Positions 46,901 to 58,800 of a DNA stretch of 64,000 bases are shown piece after piece. Origin of the DNA: Megalobrama amblycephala (taxonomy: Eukaryota > Chordata > Actinopteri > Cypriniformes > Xenocyprididae); the NCBI RefSeq assembly GCF_018812025.1, contig NC_063061.1, positions 38,918,544 to 38,982,543 of the forward strand. Direction: 5' to 3'. Positions within the stretch are counted from its first letter, which is position 1. Each line of letters begins with the position of its first letter. The notes under the pieces are model-generated. The model worked only from the letters and a program-made list of their open reading frames with translations. It searched no databases and was not told the origin of the DNA. A program made the translations under genes and the position numbers.

Positions 46901-49710
46901 TTACAGGGAAAGTTTATGCTGTTGGCGGCCATGACGGCAATGAGCACCTCGGGAACATGGAGATGTTTGATCCACACACCAACAAGTGGATGATGAAAGC
47001 GTCCATGAACACAAAACGGTATGACAAACTGACCTAACGTTCTGCTCTAATACTATTCATCAGATGTATAGTTTTAATTCTCATGGTGTTAATCTGTACA
47101 TATGCGTTATCCACCCGACCAGCAAAAGAAAGATATTGTAAGTATTGAAACAGCTGACAGAACGACGAACGAGAGAAAATGCTGTTTTGTCTTTGGTCAG
47201 GAGGGGGATTGCGCTGGCCGCTCTCGGCGGTCCCATCTACGCCATCGGCGGTCTGGATGATAACTCCTGCTTCAGTGATGTGGAGCGCTATGACATCGAG
47301 TCGGACCGCTGGAGCGCCGTCGCCCCCATGAACACGCCCCGAGGAGGCGTCGGGTCTGTGGCGCTCGGGGTACGAAGGCCACAACAAGAGAAGTTCATTA
47401 TGAGTTATGATTGTACAGAGGTGTTAAAATGTCCAAAAACCACTAGAACAGTGGTGTATATGTTGTTGACTTGTGTACGTACATGATCCTAAATGTTTCT
47501 AACAATGTTTAAATCCAGAGAAATCAGCAATTTTAACTCGTGTCAATGCGTCGCATGTCAGTGATGTCATATCTGCGTCACCCCTGATTTCTTTGTCGAA
47601 AACATGGGAACACCAAATCCGCTTTAAAGTATTATGAGTTTTACTAGGACCTGTTTCCACCTGGTATTAAGATGCGTCTTGGTCGATCGGATCACAAGTG
47701 GATGACATTAAATCCAGGTGTAAACGGCGTGTAGACGTTCATGTGGTCCGATGCGTTAGAATAGCCACTAACTCTCCAAATACTGGCCTAACGTGTAAAC
47801 ATTATGGGAAGCGCTCTAGCCATACTGGACTTTAAACTTTGTCAGCTGAAGACCCAAGTTTGGTTTTGGAGACAAAAAAAAGTACCAAGCACAATGTTCC
47901 ATCGTCTCCGGGTTGCGTTCATATTGTAAAGTGCACAAGCTTCTTTTGTCCATTACATCAAAACATCTGAAAAAACCCACACATTTACCCACCTATAGAC
48001 CCTCCCCTGGAAGAAATCAGGACAGGAGTGGTTAAAAGTGGACAAAAAACACCAGGTGGAAACAGGAATGTCTCCCCTCGTGTGATCCGATCGGCCAAAA
48101 TGCATCTTCTCCACCATACAATATATTTTAAAATGAACTGCATGCCATTTAGCAACATAAGACATCCAGCTTTTATTAATGACAATCTCATTTCGATCAA
48201 TGCAGTGTTCAACAAGTGTCTCATAGCGCAGCCGTCGAACTACCGCACAGAGTAACGTTAGAACTTTCAACACACTCAAATGTATTAATATGAGTGTTTT
48301 AACCAAGTAAAACAGCGTTGTTACCCCACAGTCACATGACTTATGACTGCGGCACATAAGCATAATAAAAGCTGCCGCACTCTCGATGCGACTCCAGGCC
48401 GGTGTTTTGAGCAGGTGTCTCTCACTCTCAGACGCTCCCACAGCTCTCGCCCCGCCCTGCTTCAAACTACAGTAGCATTAATAAATCTTCCATGAACATC
48501 CATGAACAAGATTTCTGCCCGAGTCCCATAACATTGCTTTCCATCGGCTGTGGAGGAGACAATTCCCATGATTCCATTCACGCATCATTAAAGTATATGC
48601 CTTTGTTTTGAATAAGCGACCTCTAGTGGTGAAACTTACATACTGTGCCTTTTAAAGGGTTAGTTCGCCCAAAAATTAAATTTCTGTCATTAATTACATG
48701 TCGATTCACAACCGTAAGACCTTCGTTTTTTTTTCATCTTTAAATTAAGATAATTTTGATGAAATCTGAGAGGTTTCTGATCTCCCTGTACACAGCAATG
48801 TCATAACAAATTTCAAGGCACAGAAAGGTACTAAAGACATCATTAAAACAGTCATGTGACTGCAGTGGTTCAACTTGATGTTATGAATTATATTAAAAAT
48901 AACGATTTTATTCAAAATTTTCTTCTCTGACGCTGTTGACGTAGGAAAAACAGTGCAGCGCTTCCAGGTTCTACGTCAGAGCGGCGGCTCAGTATTGGTC
49001 AGTGATGCTGACGCAGGAGTTGCAGGTTTGAACCCACTGATGTGTCATTTGTTGATTCGATCAGGGTTATGTGTACGCGGTCGGGGGAAATGACGGCGTC
49101 GCATCGCTGTCCAGCGTGGAGCGGTTCGACCCTCATCTAAACAAATGGACAGATGTGCGAGAAATGGGGCAGCGGCGCGCTGGAAACGGTGTCAGTGAGC
49201 TCAACGGATGCCTCTACGTTGTTGGTAAAGATCAGAATCTGTATTTGACCTTCTCAATTTAGACCTGAACAGATTTCTGACGGATCGTCGTGTTTGTCTG
49301 AAGGTGGTTTTGACGATAATTCTCCGCTGAGCTCAGTCGAGCGCTTCGACCCCAGGATGAACCGCTGGGAGTATGTGGCAGAGCTGACCACACCGAGGGG
49401 CGGAGTCGGCGTTGCCACGGTGATGGGGCGTGTCTTTGCGGTAGGAGGGCACAATGGAAACATCTACCTGAACACGGTGGAGGCCTTCGAGCCCCGGATG
49501 AACCGGTGAGATATATAAAGATTCTGCAGAAGATGGTTGTGATTTGAGTCAGGTGGGATCAGCTGTTTGTGTGTGTTTTTGCTCAGGTGGGAGCTGGTCG
49601 GCTCCGTGTCTCACTGTCGGGCCGGTGCGGGAGTCGCAGTCTGTTCCACTCACATCAGTCAGATTCGGGACGTCGGCCAGGGCTCCAGTAACGTCGCCGA
49701 CTGCATGTAG
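43911..49710 (+). CDS. klhl8: Kelch-like protein 8
   Basis: Nine coding exons: 43911-44078, 44164-44712, 46087-46273, 46397-46540, 46907-47018, 47201-47369, 49065-49224, 49304-49505 and 49587-49710. They give 1,815 bases, 604 residues plus TAG; all borders are AG/GT and phases agree. The ATG at 43911 follows an acceptor at 43887. Domains: BTB (about residues 30-145, containing ENGELCDVTLK and HKLVLACVVPYFRAMFLSDM), BACK (about 150-260, HFHPSNCLAVRTFAESHNR), then six Kelch blades (about 305-590, each with a Gly-Gly pair) ending at NVADCM. The sequence follows human KLHL8 (620 residues) nearly end to end, with a shorter N-terminus. BTB-BACK-Kelch proteins bring substrates to Cullin-3 ubiquitin ligases; mammalian KLHL8 is linked to rapsyn turnover. 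Introns 2 and 6 hold transposons. Confidence 0.97.
44762..45820. mobile_element. hAT-type element in klhl8 intron 2
   Basis: Begins TAGACTTGTGACGATAATGC and ends with the imperfect inverse (TACCGTCACATGCCTA). Both ends carry clustered ATCGCGATA/ATCGTGATA words, a pattern of a known hAT family. No transposase frame. Confidence 0.65.
46541..46906. other. klhl8 intron 4
   Basis: Ordinary intron; the last part (46690-46830) looks repeat-derived. No extra exon. Confidence 0.5.
47645..48110. mobile_element. MITE-like inverted repeat in klhl8 intron 6
   Basis: CCTGTTTCCACCTGGTATTA (47650) pairs with CACCAGGTGGAAACAGGAAT (48050). GGTCGATCGGATCAC pairs with GTGATCCGATCGGCC near the right end. It is a non-coding DNA-transposon derivative. 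Confidence 0.65.
48650..48985. repeat. Dispersed cyprinid repeat in klhl8 intron 6
   Basis: Begins GGGTTAGTTCGCCCAAAAAT and continues through CAACCGTAAGACCTTCG. This sequence is very abundant in cyprinid genomes (recalled, not searched). It is probably a non-autonomous DNA transposon. Confidence 0.6.
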
Positions 49711-51600
49711 CCACACCCTCATAGTGTGACACACTCCAAACGCCCTCGTTCAGCTTTACCGTTCTGGTTTCATGACAAGAGACGTCGTGTTTTTGCTTTG
49801 ATTTAGTGTCGTCAGTGGAAAGTGTTTTTCCTTCTTTTCTCCAGCGCTGAGATCATGTGATCACTGTATCTGATGTTTGTGCTGATTTCTGCTGCAGTAT
49901 TTTCTCTCTTCTTAGACATTAAGAAATCTTCAGTAAACTAGACGACAGTGTTCAGACATCAGAACTGAGGTTCAGTCCTCTGAATATCCGTGACGTGAAT
50001 TCAGCGAACGGCAGTTTTGCGCTTCCTCGTGTGTTTGAAAGGCAGAATGACATCAGATGCTTGTAAATGCACAAGTTTAAAAGTCTCTTTTGTGACTTCA
50101 GGACCCAAAGAACGATCAAAAAGAGATTGTTCTGTAGCGCGTGCGTACAATCACAGACACGATCAGGACGAAATGAGAGATCCGTGACGCTCGTCTGAAC
50201 CCTGAATAAGATCCAGACCGGGCTCAGGTTTAGGTTTGTGTCAAACAGTTATTCGCGATAAAGACTTGAGCTTTTCACTGCCAAACGTGAAGCTGGACGG
50301 AAAGCCGAGAAGCTCAGAGATGCGTTTATATGTTACCGTTGTGTATTACAAATGTAAAGCTTTTTTCTGGCTCGCCGTTATACATGATTTAGTTCGGCGT
50401 GAAAGCAATGTTTGCATTTGAAGCAGATCAGTTATACAGTGAAGACACACGTTGAGGTTTTTATATATGTAGAAATGTTTTGTTTTTGTGACGAGTCTTA
50501 TTTGAAAATGATTTATAAATGAAATATGAAATATTTATTTTGTCTAATGCACCCCCCACCCCTTAGATTTGAGATTTGAGTTCATGTTTTCTTTCAGGAC
50601 TTGTTGTTTGGACGCTGATGTGTCCAGTGGCATAAACATCTGATTATATTTAAGAACTGCTGTTAGAATGTTGATATTGTTGAAATGTTTTACATTATAC
50701 TGGTGTCACAGATGTTTAACATGTGTAACTGTAACAAATATAATATTCATACAGTGGTGTATGTAACATCTGTGCAGCTCCACAGGACAGAAGAACAGCG
50801 TTTCTGTACCTGCTGATTAAATGCAGTGTATTTGATTGATATTTATCTGTCTGAAGCATGACACTTTATAGCATATTCACCCATGATATCGTTTTGCTCA
50901 ATATCATTTATTTATTTCATTCAGTTTTCCCTTTGTGACTTTCTTTTGTTTTTGTAACAATGAAGTAAAACAGAAAACCAAAGTCTCCTTTTCTGTTTTC
51001 TCTGTTTTGTCAAAAGTGGATTCGTATCAAAGTTTCATGAGATTTCTGTTTTGTTTGAATGTGAATATAATACACTGAAGTGTTTATGTCACTCTAACAC
51101 TTTAGCAACACTAAACAGATTATCTAACATCAAAAACAATGTGCGCAGTTTAATGGACAGTGTTGAGTAATTTGCATTTTAGTTTTGTATTTGCTGCTCT
51201 TTATTGTTTTCTGACAATTTCACAGCTATAAAAAGGTTAAAGAGTAACAAAAAGGTAAAAGATTTTATTCAATGTATATTGTCCTAAAATATGTGCTGTT
51301 GTAAGGGTTATGAAAGAACCTCTTTGGACTTTGTCTTCTTTTAAAAATAATCAAATTTCAAAGGAACAGAATTAACCAATGTGCGCAGCTTCATCAAAAC
51401 TTAGTTGTGGTACTGATGTAACCATATTAAGAGACTTTAGTTTGTTTTTCTACATCTGGATCCAGTTCTGTCATTAGAATGATCATTTATCCATTGGGAT
51501 CTGAATTTAAGGTTCAAACATCAGTGCAGTAATTCCTGACCAAAACGTCAGTCTTTTCCTCCATTGGTGCTTGTAAAAACAATAAACTGCAAATAACAAT
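49711..51600 (+). other. klhl8 3' UTR and following intergenic DNA
   Basis: No exon after the TAG at 49708-49710. The sequence remains low in repeats, as expected for a 3' UTR. An AATAAA lies at 51581-51586, but earlier weak signals (around 50515) could also serve. The true end is not decidable from sequence. Confidence 0.45.
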
Positions 51601-52384
51601 TTAAACAATTTAACGGTTTTGTTGAGATGTTTCTCCAGGTCCAGCTGAGGATGATGGTCAGTCCTATAGAGGTTAGATTCTCAGACACTAGATTTCACCA
51701 ATTCTGACATGGACAATAGGTCTCCTTTGGGTTCCAGTTCCTCTCCTCTTATTTCAATGGAGTGTCTGTGTTAAAACAAATATCTGATATCACAACCATG
51801 TTGATGCTCAGTTCCAGCTGCATCATGTGATGCTCTCAGACCATCCGTTTACCGACCAGAGCCATCGAGACGGAAAGCCAGAGATTTTATGATAAAGTTA
51901 AATCTCCTTCTCTCTCTAAATGACCACTTTTGACCTCAAAAATAAATCTTTTTAAATACATTGATATAAGACGTACAGACTGAAATGTTTTTGGTAGAAA
52001 TTCACTATGTTTTATTCTAAACATGCTTTTGTAAATGGAAAATTAAATCCTCTTCACTTTTGCCCAGTAAATTTATTCAGCTGTTTAGTGTTAAAGGAAG
52101 ACAGGTTTAAGTGCGTCGATTCAGTTTGGGGGTCATATAGAAGATAACGACATGTCATGTGTTTTTGAGTTTGATGTCAAATTAATATGTTGGACTTTAA
52201 CATGCGGCATCAGATGACCATGTATGTTTTACAGTTTAATCTTTGGACTCTGATGAAGGTGAAAAGAACCTTCAGTGTGTGATGATGTGCAGACGTCCAG
52301 AGAACAGGCGTGTGGACGTACAGAGAGAATGAGAGGAAAATTATACTGTTTCAACTTACAGGTTTAAACAGATTCCTAACTAGA
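51601..52384. other. Upstream region of the lectin gene
   Basis: No exon and no clear repeat. The transcription start of the lectin gene probably lies in the last 150 bases, because the signal-peptide exon starts at 52385. Confidence 0.4.
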
Positions 52385-52427
52385 ATGTTTTTGTTTGTCT
52401 TCATCCTCGTTGGACTCATCCATTCTG
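52385..52427 (+). other. Signal-peptide exon of the mosaic lectin
   Basis: Encodes MFLFVFILVGLIHS and ends in phase 1 with a GTAAG donor. It is the only good ATG-plus-hydrophobic segment upstream of CTLD1 and joins it in frame as HSGFSQCEEGW. Confidence 0.85.
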
Positions 52428-52760
52428 GTAAGTAGTAAATTTAATACAATAACCAATTTGTGGGATGGCAAAAGCTTCATTCTTTGTTAATCATGACTGA
52501 GAATCAACTGCTCTGTAATTCAGTGTTCAGAAGATGTAAGAACATCTGCAAAATATTTCCACTAGTTCTTCAGAAACACAATCTGAAATCGTGTTTAACA
52601 TTATGGCTAAACCCTATAACGAAACAAACAAGTAATTAACATGAGATGAATCTGCATGCGGCTCTTTCCATGAATAGGCTTCAAAATATGGTCTGAAAAA
52701 AATTCACAAAATTCAGTTTTCAGTAAAAGGTAAGTTGAAACAGGTGCTTAAACTTCTGAC

Positions 52761-52842
<82 letters not shown>

Positions 52843-55800
52843 TTTATTATGTCTTTTAATTCAAGCATATTTAATACAATTATACCAATAAACATCTGCT
52901 TTAAAGACGTATTTTTTACCATTAGTTATTCCTCATTTTTCATTCTACTTTCTCTTCCTTTCACTTTTTATTTTTCTTTCATGATAATACCCATCACCAA
53001 CACAAAAAAATAAAATAAAATAAATAATAATTAGAGACATAGCCAATACATACATAATTAAGCACTTTTACATATAGAAAAAAAACAAGAAATACACACA
53101 CACACAAATAAAAAATTAGACATTCACATAACCATTTCTAAATCTTATAATGACACCTAATTCCTAATAAGTAATTCAAATAGTATTATATAAACATAAG
53201 TTAATAATAATATTAAATAAGTAAATAAAAAAAAGAAATAATAATAATAACATTAATAGTAATAAGTAAGTTAAAAGGGAGGCAGAATTATACAAGAATG
53301 TAATTAAAACATGCATTCCTTTATTTTTTATGATATATAATTAATTTTAAAGGTGTCTAAATCTTTTCAAAAAGTATACTTTTGCTCTTAATTTCATATG
53401 TCATCCAACTTCTGACAAACATCAAACCAAATATTTTAGATGTTTTAGCCTCACTTTTTAAAACCTATGTAACATTTACCAATAAATTTTAAATAATAAT
53501 TTAACAAAATAAAGTAGCATGAAATAATGCTGGTAGTGCCCCATATTTGTGCTCCATGTCTTTACTGCTGTTTTTTTTTTTTTTTTCTCCTCAGGGTCAT
53601 CTGACTTTGTACAATTCACAGTACAATAAATTATGACTCTTTTCTACAGTTGATTTGAATCATGTGATTATGACACTTACATATTGACCATTTCAGTAAA
53701 ACATTAGCAGTGACACTCATGTTTTAACATCTTAGTCATGGGACTTTTTATGATGGAAAATTTGACCATTATAATTTTCAAGCAGAAATTTAACCCTAAC
53801 CCTGACAATTTGCCTTAGAGGAACTGTTCGATGAAGTTATTACCCAAGTTCAGTCTCTTTTACATGACTGTCCTCATGATGTTTCTGATTAACACATTGT
53901 TTTCTCCAAGGCTTCAGTCAGTGTGAGGAGGGCTGGCGGCCATACGAGGAGAAATGTTACTTCTTCTCCTCGGACATGAAGACGTGGCACGACGCGCTGG
54001 AGGACTGTGTCAGCAAGGGAAGTAATCTGATGAGCATCAAGGACATCCACGAGCGGGTGAGACACACACAGCAGTAACAATGAGAAACAGATGACATTAA
54101 CAAATGCATTCGAGACGTCACCCTTCTGTTCTGTTCAGACGTGGGTCCGGACGCAGATCGGAACCTCCATCTTCTGGATCGGACTGAATGACGTGGCGTC
54201 AGAGGGAAACTGGGAATGGAGTGATGGGAGTGTTTTCTACCCCTACCTGTCGTAAGTCAGACATTCACTCTCACAACCGATTTCTTCATTGTGTAGCTCT
54301 GCATTGTGAAAATGAAAAGCTGCTGCTGTTGACAGTTTTCAGAGTTTTTGCAGGAACGCATGGTTTCTATTTTGAGAAACAGATGCAGAAGTTTCCCACA
54401 CTGATCACTAAAATGATCCCTCAAATATCTTTACAGTAACAGGCCTATCTATAGTGTATTATCTGAAGTTCTGTGTAAGGAGTTTGGGATTGAAGAATTC
54501 CCATCCCCATGACAGAAAAACACTTGTGTGAATTGCAGGTATTGGAAGGAGGGTCAGCCGGACAACTGGGGAGATAATGAGGATTGTGGGCAGGTTCAGG
54601 GCGCCAGTGACGGCAGATGGAATGATGAAACCTGCACAGCCAGACGCCAGTATATCTGTAAACGACTAAACCGTACGTATGATGCATCACACATAAGGTT
54701 AGAGAGTCAGACTGGTAACCCGAAGGTTGCAGGTTCGATTCTCAATACTGGCAGGAAATGACTGAGGTGCCCTAGAGCAAGACACCAAACCTGGGTGTGT
54801 TCACTATTCATTACTACTCCAAGTGCAGAGGAAGTGCATGGGTTACCATACTTGGCCTTCACATGTCACTTTAACATACAGAGAGAGTTTATATGTCTGT
54901 GTCTTTCTCCAGCTAACCCTACTCCGCTCTGTGACACGGAGAACGGCTGGCAGCCCTACGGCTCAAACTGCTACAAACGAAGGGCGGGCGCTCGGAAGAG
55001 CTGGGCGGCGGCTCGCAGCGACTGTGTCAGAGAGGGCGGAGACTTGGTGTCCATCACATCTTCTGAGGAGGAGCAGTACGTCACCAGCCGTCTGGACGCG
55101 TCCGCCTTTGACCTCTGGATCGGGTTTTCCACAATGGTGAGAATCATCAGTTAGATCTTCACTGGACCGCTCAAGCATGATGAAATTTGTTGTATAATTG
55201 GTTGATAAACAACAAACTTTATTTTTTATTTAGTTTTTATCTCTTAAAACAAGACTGCCAGGGCAATCACCTCCCTTCTTTTCACAGAAATGCACAACTT
55301 TATCCTGTCAAATTCAACCAAATGCCACGACTTTTACCTGGTCTGATGCAAGTACTTCCACATACGTAAACTGGCCGGAGGGACAACCTGATCTCACGTA
55401 AGACAACTGTTAAACTAGTTAGTTTTATCAGTGTGTTTCTCACCGTCTGAAGAGTCTATAATGAAATAAAGTGTTTCAGTGTCGACCTGTGTGATGATAA
55501 CTGAAACTGTCACTGTTGGATCTAGTGACAAAGCCAACGGCGTGTGCACTGCTATGATAAAAGAAGCAACAGAGGATTATGGGAAATGGAGAACACACGT
55601 CTGCCGTCATGAGCGACCTTACATGTGCAAGAGAGCTTTGAATAGTAAGATCCAGAGTTGTTTTGTCCCTCTGTGTTTGTGCGCTGAGATAAAGTATTTC
55701 GCATGATTCTGTCATTGATGTTACAAATGAATTTAGTCATTATAAATGTGCCTCAAACTCTTTTGGGATCAGAGATATGCTCTTATGTTTCTGTCACTCC

Positions 55801-58800
55801 AGCCATTTGTCCTTCCGGATGGTTGAGTTTCTCAGGAAGCTGTTACTGGTTGGTCAGTAACCAGAATCTCTTGACCAGCTGGTATCTGGCTCAGACCAAG
55901 TGCTTTGACATGGGCGCAAACCTCCTGACCATCAAAAAGTGAGAATACTGACTGAAGTTTAAGGGAGATTCGTTTGGATTGTAAAGGCTCACATACATTG
56001 TTTGTTTTCATCTCTAGTGAAGCGGAGCAGTTCTTCATTAACGCACAGTTGCCTGATTTTCACCAGGTGGATATTCCTGATCTGTGGATTGGCATTTCAG
56101 GTGAGTGATTCATACAATAGAGGATTTTACCCTAAACACTATCAGCTCCCACTGGAGAAAGACTTCAGTTCAAGTTTTTACTGTCCCTCCTGGGGTTTCA
56201 GAATGAGTTTTAGCCAAACATCTGTCCTTGAAGACAATAAAGATGGTCTCTGATCAGAAAGTACTATGATCTGCATCAGTTATCTGTACGTGAACAATCT
56301 TGGTGCTGTCTTTCTGATTCATAACACCATCAGATAAGGACCAAGATGGGACGTTTAGGTGGGTGGACAAAACTGCAGTTGAGTTTTCAAACTGGAGCCC
56401 AAATTTCCCTCAGAATACAGCAAACCAGTGGGACTGTGGCCAGATTTACACCGGTAAGATTATTGGTTGTCGGGAAGACACTCAATGTCACAATATTAGC
56501 TTCAAAAGATTTTGAGCTGAATCTGTTTTTATTTCTGGTATTAGGAAATTATGCTGGAAAGTGGGAAAGTACCAACTGCTTTAAAAATCTTGGATACATC
56601 TGCAAGATGCCAGGAGGACAGAATGTGAAGCCCACGTCAGCTCCAGGTGAAGTCCCACACTGAATGTACCGGCTGGTGTTTGGCTTTATGGTCAGGGGTG
56701 CAAAACACAGTTCCTGGAGGGCCTGCAGAGTTAGTTCCAGCCCTGCTCCAACACACAGACCTGTAGTTTTCAAATAACACACACTAGAAGATTTTCAAAA
56801 CTCAACCGATTTGAAAACTGTGGGAGACCACAGACACAATGACAGTTTCAACCAATTTCAACCAAAAACACACTAGATGATTCGACCAGACTGTGAGACC
56901 ACACACCTGTTTATTGCAGGAACGATTTCACACTGAGACAAGATCTCACAGAGACTCACGAGATCAAACGTGACGTCTTTTTCAAACATAGTCCTTAAAA
57001 AAAGATTTTTTGCCATGCCGTCGTTTTACGCCGGACTGCTTCACAAACGAGGCTCAATTCAACACAAAAGATGAACATGACGGCACATGCTAGTGGATGA
57101 GTTGAATCAACTCCACAGCAACTACATAAATTTATCCACTAACCATTCAGAAATGTCCAGTTTCATTCTAAAAGTTGTAACTTCTTCCTGAGTCTCTCCA
57201 TCAGTGTCGACTCCGGTTTGAACAATGTAAGGCTGAACACCGTTACTGACAATCCTCATTTTGGCTGCGTGAGATTCTCCAGCTTTGTTGTTGTTGAGCT
57301 GTTAAAGCTCCGCCCTCTTCTGGAAAGCGGAGCTCATTTGCATTTAAAGGGACACACACAAAAACGGCGTGTTTTTGCTCACACCCAAATAGGGGCAAAT
57401 TTGACAAGCTATAATAAATGATCTATGGGGTATTTTGAGCTCAAACTTCACACACACATTCTGGGGACACCAGAGACTTATATTACATCTTGTGAAAGGG
57501 CATAGTAGGTCCCCTTTAAATAATAATAATAATAATAATTTGTTACATTTATATAGTGCTTTTCTGGGTACTCAAAACGCTTTTACATATAGTAGGGGGA
57601 ATCTCCTCAACCACCACCAATGTGCAGCATCCACCTGGATGATGCAACGGCAGCCATATTGCGCCAGAACGCCCACCACACACCAGCTTATTGGTGGAGA
57701 GGAGTGATGAAGCCAATCAGTGTAATGAGATGATTATGAGGCCATGGTGGACAAAGGCCAATGGGCAAATCTGGCCAGGATGTCGGGGTTACACCCCTAC
57801 TCTTTTCGAAGGACATCCTGGGATTTTTAACGACCACAGAGAGTCAGGACCTCGGTTTAACGTCTCATCCGAAGGACGGTGCTTTTTGACAGTATAGTGT
57901 CCCCATCACTATACTGGGGTGTTAGGACCCACACAGACCACAGGGTGAGCGCCCCCTGCTGGCCTCACTAACACCTCTTCCAGCAGCAACCTAGTTTTCC
58001 CAGGAGGTCTCCCATCCATTGTACTAACCAGGCTCAGCCCTGCTTAGCTTCAGTGGGCAACTAATCTTGGGCTACAGGGTGATATGACTGCTGGCAATAA
58101 TAATCGTAATGACACCACACAATAAAGCAGTGGTTCCCAAACCTGTCCCCTGCACATTTTGTATGTCTCCCTCATCTATCACACCTGATTCAATTCATGT
58201 GCTCATTAATAGCGACAGCAAGACCTGAAATAGGTGTGTCAGATGAGGGCGACATACAGTACAATGTGTGCAGGGCTGGGGGTTGTCCAGGACAGGTTTG
58301 GGAACCACTGCAATAGAGGATTTTTTGGACAAAAAATGGTTTGTGACAAGCCTCGAATCAGGCTGCATCCGCAACCCCACGTAACTATCGTTCACCCCTG
58401 GATTTGGAGATTTTGCATTTTCAGACTGCCTGCTTTTTCTTTCTTTTTTTTTTTTTTTTTTGCATTGAATGTGAAAGCAGTTCAATAAACATAACAGTTG
58501 AGTTAGTGTCAGTGTTGTGTTTTTACTTTGATACATGTGAAGCTGGAGGTTCAATGAATGTTTTTCTGCAGATTCACACTGTGATGAAGGATATCTGCTC
58601 TTCGGTGAACACTGCTATCACTTTGAGTCCGAATCAGTCAAGACCTGGCAGGATGCAGAAAGCTACTGTGTGGCTCAAAATGGACACCTGGTCAGCATCC
58701 ACAACCAGGAGACAATCAGTTTTCTGACAGGTGCGACGGCAGACAGAATGACTTCTATCCTAGAGATTCTCCAACAAAGAGTTTTACTCCTGGATCATTT

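Noticed and set aside
54696..54770. Possible tRNA gene
   Set aside because: A- and B-box words are present but no acceptor stem pairing was found and the sequence continues into a SINE body.
57524..58100. Possible 5S rRNA gene
   Set aside because: Only the internal promoter half of 5S is present, diverged, and fused to a SINE body with an (ATT)n tail. It is a retroposon.
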